DNA of 64,000 nucleotides from Stentor roeselii (Eukaryota; Ciliophora; Heterotrichea; Heterotrichida; Stentoridae). Positions 56,849 to 64,000 of the stretch are shown here, piece by piece (positions within the stretch are counted from its first letter, which is position 1; every line of letters starts with the position of its first letter). A program made the position numbers and the translations under genes. The notes under the pieces were generated by a model, which had not been told where the DNA came from, ran no database searches, and worked only from the letters and a program-made list of their open reading frames with translations. The DNA lies in the NCBI GenBank assembly GCA_006503475.1, contig RSEH01000107.1:1-64000 (forward strand), in the 5' to 3' direction.

Positions 56849-58552
56849 ATGGACCAAATCCAATTCCTCTTAAGACAGTCTCCCTCCTGCGAGTCAATAT
56901 CTTTAGAATTCAACGAGATAGAAAACCTAGAGCCATTCATCCCCTACCTACGCAAATTCCCAAACCTGACTTCTCTAAACCTCTTCGGAAACCACTTGCA
57001 ATCACTCCCTATTTCCCTAAGTGATCTTAAATCTCTAAAATCACTTGATATCTCAAACAACCCATTCCCAAGCCTTGATTCAATACTAGACTCATTAAAA
57101 TCCCTTCCAAACCTAGAAAGTCTTCACATAACCCTTTCAAACGAATCAGAACTATCTTCTCTCCCATCTCTTCTCCCTCATCTAGAAGAGCTGAACGGTT
57201 CCTCACTAGAGCGAGGAAAAGACTACTCAATAAAACAAGAAGAACTTGAAAAAATCGCATTGGCCTATGACGAGATCAGAGCCATTTGGAGAGTCTTCGA
57301 CGAAGGCGCTGATAAAGGACTTGCTGACTTTTTTGACAATAAAATCAAGTCAATAATGGGAGAGCTCTCTGATATTGCAAAGGCTCGATGCCCCCCGAAG
57401 CTTCTCAATGCTCATATGCTTAAAGCGAAATTCAATCTTAATCAAATGTGCCTGGAAAAAATTGTCACTTATTCTAAAGCGAAAACTCCTGAAACTCAGA
57501 ATATTTTTGAAGCGACTTTAACTGAAATGAACTCTTTACATCAAGCGACTGTTGAAATGTTGATTAATACTTTGGAAAATAACTTGAAACTTGTTAGAAA
57601 TTTAAATGAGAGGAAAAATGCTGTTAATGTTAAGGAAGTTGAGAAGTTTCAGATGATTATTAATGAAAAATGTGAACTTTTGGAAAATGCGAATAGGGAA
57701 AAAGAGGAACTTCTTGATGAAATTGCTAGTCTTCAAGAAGAAAATAAGAAGTACTTGGATACTATTATTAAAAGAACGAAAAACTCGGCGGAAAGTCAGA
57801 AAGTTGCGACTGTAACTTTAAGTAAACAGGAAGTGAAAGAATTGATTGGGTTTGTTTATAATTCTAAGTCGAAACTTGAGATTCAGCAAAGTGAACCTAA
57901 AAAAACTATGACTCAGCATTTGTTTACTTGTCTTGCTGAAAAGTATAGGTCTAGGGCTAGGTCTGTTCAAAAAGCATCGGAACTTGTAGCGTCTTTGAAG
58001 AAATATTTAGATGATGTTGATATTTTACTTTTTGCTAAAATACTTAGGTCGGATTGTGATGAAAATTATCGATTTTTACATGAACAGGTTAGAGAAACTA
58101 TCACGGAAATGGTTAAAGAGCATAGCAAAACTGATGAAATCAAATCGAAAAGCTGGATGGAAATTGTTAAGTTCGTATATGACCAGAAAGATGCAGAAGA
58201 AATGATCAAATTCATCCCACTTTCCAAAAGGTCGAAACCCTCTCTAAATAGCACTGAATTTGTAAACTATCTCCTCCACTTCCAGTTAAAATCACATGAA
58301 CGCTACATTTCAAAGTTCAACAACCTCTTTAAAGTGGTTGACAAAGATTTAGACGGAATTTTAACAGACAATGAATTTTTTAAGTTATGTCAGAGCTTCG
58401 AACTGCATATTTCAAATCAAGATGTAAGTAGGTTCTTAGAAATTATCGACCCTTTCGATTCTGGTAAAGTTTTATACTCTGATTGTGTCGGGGTATTCAG
58501 CACTGAATTAGTTCCAGGAAGATCGAATCCAATTTTGCAGGAACTTACTTAA
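56849..58552 (+). CDS. LRR - coiled-coil - EF-hand protein
   Basis: 567 residues. Residues 14-130 hold about four leucine-rich repeats (FPNLTSLNLFGNHLQSLPIS, LKSLKSLDISNNPFPSL). Residues 225-310 are coiled coil, and a helical domain runs to about 480. One canonical EF-hand, DKDLDGILTDNEF (498-510), has all calcium ligands; the second, DPFDSGKVLYSDC, lacks the final Glu and is probably weak. LRR plus coiled coil plus EF-hand is frequent among ciliate cortical/axonemal proteins. In Stentor, calcium-driven contraction makes any EF-hand structural protein interesting, but no direct link is shown. No exact family recognised. Confidence 0.75.
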   Translation: MDQIQFLLRQSPSCESISLEFNEIENLEPFIPYLRKFPNLTSLNLFGNHLQSLPISLSDLKSLKSLDISNNPFPSLDSILDSLKSLPNLESLHITLSNESELSSLPSLLPHLEELNGSSLERGKDYSIKQEELEKIALAYDEIRAIWRVFDEGADKGLADFFDNKIKSIMGELSDIAKARCPPKLLNAHMLKAKFNLNQMCLEKIVTYSKAKTPETQNIFEATLTEMNSLHQATVEMLINTLENNLKLVRNLNERKNAVNVKEVEKFQMIINEKCELLENANREKEELLDEIASLQEENKKYLDTIIKRTKNSAESQKVATVTLSKQEVKELIGFVYNSKSKLEIQQSEPKKTMTQHLFTCLAEKYRSRARSVQKASELVASLKKYLDDVDILLFAKILRSDCDENYRFLHEQVRETITEMVKEHSKTDEIKSKSWMEIVKFVYDQKDAEEMIKFIPLSKRSKPSLNSTEFVNYLLHFQLKSHERYISKFNNLFKVVDKDLDGILTDNEFFKLCQSFELHISNQDVSRFLEIIDPFDSGKVLYSDCVGVFSTELVPGRSNPILQELT

Positions 58553-58564
58553 GCGTCTTAATAA

Positions 58565-58715
58565 AAGCTAATTTAATAGAAATAGCTAAAATCATAGAAA
58601 TAGCTAAAATCATAGAAATAATTTATTTAATAGAAATAGGTAAATCATAGCTAAAATCATAGAAATAACTAAATCTTAAAAAAGCTAAAATCATAGAATA
58701 ATTAAAATATGAGTG
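58565..58715. repeat. Degenerate 18-bp tandem repeats
   Basis: Several copies of AGCTAAAATCATAGAAAT and shorter variants (AATAGAAATAG, AAATCATAG) fill the space between the convergent LRR and REJ genes. The copies differ by small deletions. Confidence 0.8.
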
Positions 58716-58779
58716 AAATTGTGATTTATCAAGTTTCACTCAAAAAAATTAGCTTTGCCTTAAAATAATGTTTAACTAA

Positions 58780-61700
58780 CTAGGACTCACTAGTAAAAAC
58801 TCTAACATTTCTGGATAAATCATGAGCATTTTCCTTTTTGTTCACTTTTAAGTTGACCACCCAAAGTAATGTCTCAAAAATGACAATTTCGACAACTAAA
58901 AAACAGCAAAAACAAATCACCCAGTAAAGACTGTAGTTTGAGGGATAGGAAATTGATAAAATCATGCTTGTGCATGATGTTATTAGGATGGCCAATGTAC
59001 TCAAACCCATTCCTAACAGTCTTTTTGTAGCGCCTTGATCGTGCACAGAGTTAAGATACATGAGGCAGGCACTTAAAAGCTGAGTCGCCACCATTCCAAT
59101 GCAGAGAAAGATTACTTGGCCTGACGAAAACTTTAAAAAGTTCCCATCATCATCAAAAACTTTATTAATATCAGGGTTGAACATTCCACCAATGATAACA
59201 AACTCACTTAAAACAATAGCACTAAAATGCAAGACACTAGCAGCTCTTCGATCCCCAGGCTGTGACTTATAAACATTAAAAATTGGATGATAAACAAGAT
59301 TAGGAGTAACTTCATGTCTCAACTCATCCAAAGAAGCTCTTTTTTTCTCAACAGGGACTTTTTCTCCTTCAACAATTTCAAATTCTTCCTGATCCCTCTG
59401 AGTTGAAAGGACCTGGTACTCCGAGTGGGCCAAAGGACTTTTCGACCTGTCGACCATGCAAAACAAAGCAACTAAAAAGATGCTTAAAACAAGAATAACA
59501 GACTCTGTGATTATTGCTGAGTAACCAATCCGGATTTCATCTGAGTCAACAATTGAATACATGCTCAAGTGCCAAGACGTCAGCCTTGCAGTGGTTCTGT
59601 TGAAGATCTCGAAGTTGCACCCTTCATCAATCCAAGAGTTGCCTCGAAGTTGCAAACAGATAAAGTCCCCTTTAGTCATATTTGAATAGTGAATGAAAAA
59701 AGGCTCGGTTAGGTCTCCGGATAACTTGTTGGGCGAGTCGAGGAGTTTTAAGTTGAAACCGTGATAAAAACCGACTTCGAAGTAAGAAATCTCAACAGTT
59801 GGAAAAGGACTTCCAGGGTAAATAATGAAGAGTAGGTCGTAAATCATGTGATTTTTCACATTTAGAACTAAACCGGAAATATTTAAGTTCCCGAATGAAA
59901 AGGTGCTTTGAATATCTGAGCCTAAAAACCTGGATCTTTTTACAATAATTGCAGATTTCATCGTTAATGACTCACCTGGAGGCATTTTTCCAGCCCATTT
60001 AAATGAAAACTCTTTGAAAAGCTTAGAAACCAGCTCGAACTGGGTAATTTCATGCTCAGAAAATAACTCAATCACGTATTTCATCGTATCACTGTCGATT
60101 CTTCTGATACCTGAAGCGACTCTTGTTAAAAACTCAACGATTTCTTTTTGGTTATTTTTCATAAAATGGGTTTTGTTTGACCTTGTGAGGATCTCTAAGC
60201 ACTCGATGCTCATCTTTAAATGTACCAGGTCAAGTTCTTGTGACAAGATGTAATGTTGCAGGTAGTTCAAAGCATGTAAAAAGTTATCTTTGTTGAAATG
60301 TTCAGCTGAGTTTAAAATAGCTGTCGGTAGGTTTTCAGGGAATAATCTTTGCGTTTTATATGAAATTTCTTGACTGTTTTCAGGGATTTTTACTTGATTT
60401 TCTTTTCTTATACAAGTGTTCAGCGAGTCACAAACAGTGATGAAGACTGTCCAGGAGCCTCCTCGAAGTTTAAAAGTCGTTGAAGGACTGTGAATCACTC
60501 TCAAAGGAAAGTAACTTGAATCATGTTTGACTCCATAGATATAAGTCAAGATATCATCCTGCAAGTCGCGGTCTTCACATTCAATTGAAAGAGTCACTGA
60601 GTTCCCATGGACTAAACTCGCAAATCCTGCACATTTCGGGCCAGTATTCGTGACCCAAGAGACCTTTGAGAAGATCATCGAGTCATTACTTCCACTAGAT
60701 ACCATAAATTCATACATTCTTCCTGAAACCATCTCATTTTTATTGATAATCAGATAAGGTGAGTCAAAGCTACTCGAAGTTTTCACTGCAGGGCCAAGGG
60801 TCTGAGTCCATTTCAATAAAATACCATTTTTCACCTGGTATTCCGGAAAGACTTCGAATTTTTCTCCGACACTCTGAGGACTGACAAGATTCGGTATTTT
60901 AATGATTCCAGGAGCGTTAGTGGCAGTGATCATCACTGACTGAAACCCGATTAGTTCTCCAGAGCTGACCTTTACAGAAAAAAGATAAGAACTTCCAGGT
61001 TTCATTCGATAAGGTTTAACGACGAGTTCTCTTTGCGCTTCATCTTGTATTAAAAGTTGTCCTTCAAGACCGAGACAATCTTTATTATTTTCCAGACATT
61101 TCCATTCAAATCTTTTATTCATCTCCAAAGCTTCATTTTTGACACTTGCTAAAATATTAAGTTCATCGTTTATTGGATGACTTGAGTCGCTTCGGTCCAG
61201 CTGAACGAGAAGAGGCTCTTGAACAACGTCTACAATTATTTCATTTGAAGAGAGCTGGTCTTCAAGTCCGTTGTTTTCCTTGCTTTTGACTGTGAACCTG
61301 AAGACATAGCTCCTGCCAGCAGGTAAGTTGCCTTTAGGAATAATTAAAATATTAGGAACTCGACTTTTACTCACTATTTCCTCACCGTGTTTAAAAGGCT
61401 TTTCATTGTACTCGATGTAGCTCCAGGACATAGTCAGATGTGAAGGGTCGACGCATGAGTTTTCATTGATCATCCCTCGGATTGTTAGGCTTTCAGAGGT
61501 TTTTATTCGGATTTGAGACCCTGCGTCGATGTAGGAAAGAATGTTTTGAGACTTTTGGATTTTAATTGATTTTGATGATGATGAAGACTTTTCGAAGAAG
61601 TTGGTTGAATTTAAAGTCACTGTTAAAATTGACTCGGAAAGCTTGTATTCTGGAATCACGAGAATCTTTCCATGTAAGTAGTCGATGTATTCACTGTCTA

Positions 61701-64000
61701 ATGGAGATTTTGGAATCGTTGAAAGAGAGATTTGGAAGGTTGGCTCATTTGTGAAACATTGGATTACTAGTACTTCGTTTGAACAGCCTATTGTGAATTT
61801 TTCTGGAGCTGAGATTGAGGTGAATGGAGAGGTTATGCGAGTTGTTAAGATCTTTATGCTTAGGTCGGATTTTGGCTTTGAGCAGTCGTTTCCGAGGACT
61901 GTGATTGGGAACATTTCGAGGGACTGAATGTGAAGATCCGGGCTCGCTCCAAAGACCACAACCAACTTCTGACTATTAACCCAGTTACACAAAGCTAGTC
62001 TTCCAAGCATAACTAAAGTAAACACTTTAAAGTACTTCTCACATTCATTTTCTAATTCCAAAACAGGAAAACTAAAAACAATAGAAATCCCCGAAAAGTC
62101 CTTCAAAAACTCAGCAAATACCTGATCCTTCTCCAAATAATTAATACAAATCTTGCACATTTCTCCACCATCATCACTTTCAAATCCAGCTTTACATCTT
62201 TTACAAGGAAAACTACAATCATCACAATTTTCAACACAAATTTTCTGACATTTTCCATTTTCAAGTTTTTTTCCAAATTGACAACTAATACAAAATTCCT
62301 GATTTCCTTGACAAGTCCTGCATTCCTCACTGCAAGCCTTGCAAACTCCTTGAATACTGACGAATCCCTCTTGACAGATACTGCAGGGATAGTCACAAGA
62401 CAAGCATTTTTCTCCACAGCGACTTTTACAAGAAGAGCCTTGTAAAATATAGTCTGTTATGCAGGAGGTGCAAGTATCTAATGAAGAGACACAAGATCTG
62501 CAGGGAATGATGCAAGGGGTGCATTCGCCTTGAACACTTAAAAAGCCTGAATCGCATTTTGTGCAAGGAAAATCGCAAGAACTGCAGTGATTTGGACAGA
62601 TTTTAGAACAACCACCATTTGAGTAGATAAAACCGATTTCACATGCGTAACATTCGGTTAAGTCTTGATTGCAAAGTCGACATCCTTCTGGACATTTTTG
62701 GCATATGCCTGAAACTGATACGTAATTTGATGCACATGCTAAACAGGGATATTGACAGGTTATACAGTTTGCTATGCAGTCTATTTTGCAATGATTTTCT
62801 GAGAGAGTGTAGCCTGAGGGGCAACTAGTGCACGAGTGGGAAAAATCTGAGCAAGTTAAACAAGTAGCCTCACATTGAAGGCAAGTGCCATTGAATAAGT
62901 AATACCCTTTCTCACATTCAGAGCATGGAGAAGTGCAAGATAAGCAATGAGGTGCGCAATCTCTTTTACAAGTATTTTCTACTAAACCAAACCCTAAGAA
63001 GCATTCAGTGCACATTGATTCTGATTTACAGGCAGTACATGAAAACGGACACTTACTGCATCCCATTTCAAATGAATAATATCCTTTGGCACATATGGTA
63101 CAAGGCTCATCACACGTTAAGCAATTGACAGAGCAATGAAGTTTGCAAATGTTTTTTGATTTTTGATATCCAATTGCACAAGTAATACATTGATCAGGGC
63201 CCATTCCATTACAAGAGCTGCAAGCCTTGTCACAAGTTAAACAAGAACCATTATCGATATAAAACCCACTATCGCATATGGAACAGGGAGAATCACATGA
63301 AAAGCAATGATCAGCGCAGTTCATTCTACATGAGCCTTGAATAAGACCGAAGCCTTCGAAGCAGCTTGTGCATTTGGTTGAAGTAGATTCACAGGTTTTA
63401 CAATTGCTACTACATCTCTCACAATAACCCAATTCGTTATAGTATCCATTTGAACATTTTTGGCAAGGATAGCCGCATGAGTCACAATTATCTAAGCATT
63501 TTTTAAGACATTCTGCACCTTGAAGAACATAGCCTGACTTACAGGCGATGCAAGTTTCTTCGCTGTTAGAGCAAGTCAAACATTTTTCTGAACAAGGTAC
63601 ACATTTTCCTTTACTTTGGAAATAACCATCTTCGCAGACTGTGCAGGGATCATCACAAGATAGGCAATTTTCCATGCAACCTTGAACACAAGTATTTTCT
63701 TTTAGTAAGTATCCAGTAAAGCATTTAGTACAAAAAGAGGTACTTTCTTGGCATTCTTTGCATACATTATCACATGGTAAGCATTCTCCGTCTTTAAGTA
63801 AATACTCTATTTTGCAACTAGAACAAGGATTTTCACATTTAGAGCATCCATCAGCACACATAGGTTTACACTGCCCTCGAACAACAACCAAGCCATCCTT
63901 ACAAGCCGTGCAATTTTTCTGATTTCGATCACATTCCTTACAATTCAAATCACAAGCAATACAAATTCCATTATCCAAGAAGTACCCCGAGTCACACTTG
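58780..64000 (-). CDS. Cysteine-rich (furin-like repeats) REJ-domain membrane receptor, partial
   Basis: More than 1738 residues; the frame is open to the right edge (KCDSGYFLDNGIC continues beyond 63978), so the start is missing. Residues seen first are about 14 furin-type cysteine-rich repeats of some 45 residues (CxxC...C..GY....G.C). A REJ (receptor for egg jelly) region follows, about 700-1220. A GPS-like end is seen at TSWHLSMYSIVD: the H-L-S cleavage triplet is kept, but the usual cysteines are mostly missing. At least five membrane helices (about 1465 onward) end the protein. This plan is a large ciliate surface-receptor family, loosely like polycystin-1. Ligand unknown. Convergent with the LRR gene. 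Confidence 0.85.
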   Translation of the reverse strand, partial: KCDSGYFLDNGICIACDLNCKECDRNQKNCTACKDGLVVVRGQCKPMCADGCSKCENPCSSCKIEYLLKDGECLPCDNVCKECQESTSFCTKCFTGYLLKENTCVQGCMENCLSCDDPCTVCEDGYFQSKGKCVPCSEKCLTCSNSEETCIACKSGYVLQGAECLKKCLDNCDSCGYPCQKCSNGYYNELGYCERCSSNCKTCESTSTKCTSCFEGFGLIQGSCRMNCADHCFSCDSPCSICDSGFYIDNGSCLTCDKACSSCNGMGPDQCITCAIGYQKSKNICKLHCSVNCLTCDEPCTICAKGYYSFEMGCSKCPFSCTACKSESMCTECFLGFGLVENTCKRDCAPHCLSCTSPCSECEKGYYLFNGTCLQCEATCLTCSDFSHSCTSCPSGYTLSENHCKIDCIANCITCQYPCLACASNYVSVSGICQKCPEGCRLCNQDLTECYACEIGFIYSNGGCSKICPNHCSSCDFPCTKCDSGFLSVQGECTPCIIPCRSCVSSLDTCTSCITDYILQGSSCKSRCGEKCLSCDYPCSICQEGFVSIQGVCKACSEECRTCQGNQEFCISCQFGKKLENGKCQKICVENCDDCSFPCKRCKAGFESDDGGEMCKICINYLEKDQVFAEFLKDFSGISIVFSFPVLELENECEKYFKVFTLVMLGRLALCNWVNSQKLVVVFGASPDLHIQSLEMFPITVLGNDCSKPKSDLSIKILTTRITSPFTSISAPEKFTIGCSNEVLVIQCFTNEPTFQISLSTIPKSPLDSEYIDYLHGKILVIPEYKLSESILTVTLNSTNFFEKSSSSSKSIKIQKSQNILSYIDAGSQIRIKTSESLTIRGMINENSCVDPSHLTMSWSYIEYNEKPFKHGEEIVSKSRVPNILIIPKGNLPAGRSYVFRFTVKSKENNGLEDQLSSNEIIVDVVQEPLLVQLDRSDSSHPINDELNILASVKNEALEMNKRFEWKCLENNKDCLGLEGQLLIQDEAQRELVVKPYRMKPGSSYLFSVKVSSGELIGFQSVMITATNAPGIIKIPNLVSPQSVGEKFEVFPEYQVKNGILLKWTQTLGPAVKTSSSFDSPYLIINKNEMVSGRMYEFMVSSGSNDSMIFSKVSWVTNTGPKCAGFASLVHGNSVTLSIECEDRDLQDDILTYIYGVKHDSSYFPLRVIHSPSTTFKLRGGSWTVFITVCDSLNTCIRKENQVKIPENSQEISYKTQRLFPENLPTAILNSAEHFNKDNFLHALNYLQHYILSQELDLVHLKMSIECLEILTRSNKTHFMKNNQKEIVEFLTRVASGIRRIDSDTMKYVIELFSEHEITQFELVSKLFKEFSFKWAGKMPPGESLTMKSAIIVKRSRFLGSDIQSTFSFGNLNISGLVLNVKNHMIYDLLFIIYPGSPFPTVEISYFEVGFYHGFNLKLLDSPNKLSGDLTEPFFIHYSNMTKGDFICLQLRGNSWIDEGCNFEIFNRTTARLTSWHLSMYSIVDSDEIRIGYSAIITESVILVLSIFLVALFCMVDRSKSPLAHSEYQVLSTQRDQEEFEIVEGEKVPVEKKRASLDELRHEVTPNLVYHPIFNVYKSQPGDRRAASVLHFSAIVLSEFVIIGGMFNPDINKVFDDDGNFLKFSSGQVIFLCIGMVATQLLSACLMYLNSVHDQGATKRLLGMGLSTLAILITSCTSMILSISYPSNYSLYWVICFCCFLVVEIVIFETLLWVVNLKVNKKENAHDLSRNVRVFTSES

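Overview
The window reads as macronuclear DNA of a heterotrich ciliate, most likely Stentor or a close relative. It is AT-rich and packed with genes on both strands, and intergenic gaps are often under 50 nt. Reading frames use the standard code with TAA, TAG and TGA all as stops, which argues against Tetrahymena/Paramecium (TAA/TAG = Gln) and Blepharisma (TGA = Trp). Three introns can be read directly. Each is exactly 15 nt, GT...AG, with A at position 10, a known hallmark of Stentor-type heterotrichs. No virus-like element, CRISPR array, rRNA or tRNA was recognised.

Layout. 1-4.3 kb is sparse: the tail of a probable kinase, a membrane-anchored pepsin-like protein that has lost its catalytic motifs, and a graveyard of gene fragments (a tandem copy of the pepsin-like gene, a P5-type ATPase piece, a WD-repeat piece). 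4.3-11.9 kb is dense: a short CEP120-like centriolar protein, an epsin (ENTH) with a DLF-rich repeat tail, a transporter rejoined across a 15-nt intron, and small structural genes including a TOG/CLASP-like protein. 13.4-17.1 kb holds small unknown genes and a PAP2-fold membrane protein lacking its catalytic residues. 17.6-28 kb holds an ABCA-type half transporter, a dual-specificity phosphatase, a short VPS13/chorein-type protein, a FAM227-like protein, an otubain and an N-myristoylated-type protein.

28-46 kb is dominated by three very large minus-strand genes: a 1718-residue coiled-coil protein and two tandem giant ubiquitin-specific proteases (1710 and 1666 aa). 46-56 kb holds HSDL2-like, myotubularin, ATG5, VPS15 and cytosolic carboxypeptidase genes. 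Myotubularin (removes PI3P), ATG5 (autophagosome conjugation) and VPS15 (PI3-kinase scaffold) are adjacent, and ATG5 and VPS15 are head-to-head with only 7 nt between start codons. 56-64 kb holds a small secreted protein, an LRR/coiled-coil/EF-hand protein and a large cysteine-rich REJ-type membrane receptor that runs off the right edge.

Themes: cilium/centriole proteins (CEP120, TOG, FAM227, carboxypeptidase), ubiquitin removal (two giant USPs, otubain), and endomembrane/PI3P/autophagy (epsin, VPS13-like, myotubularin, ATG5, VPS15). Several pseudoenzymes and decayed fragments are visible.
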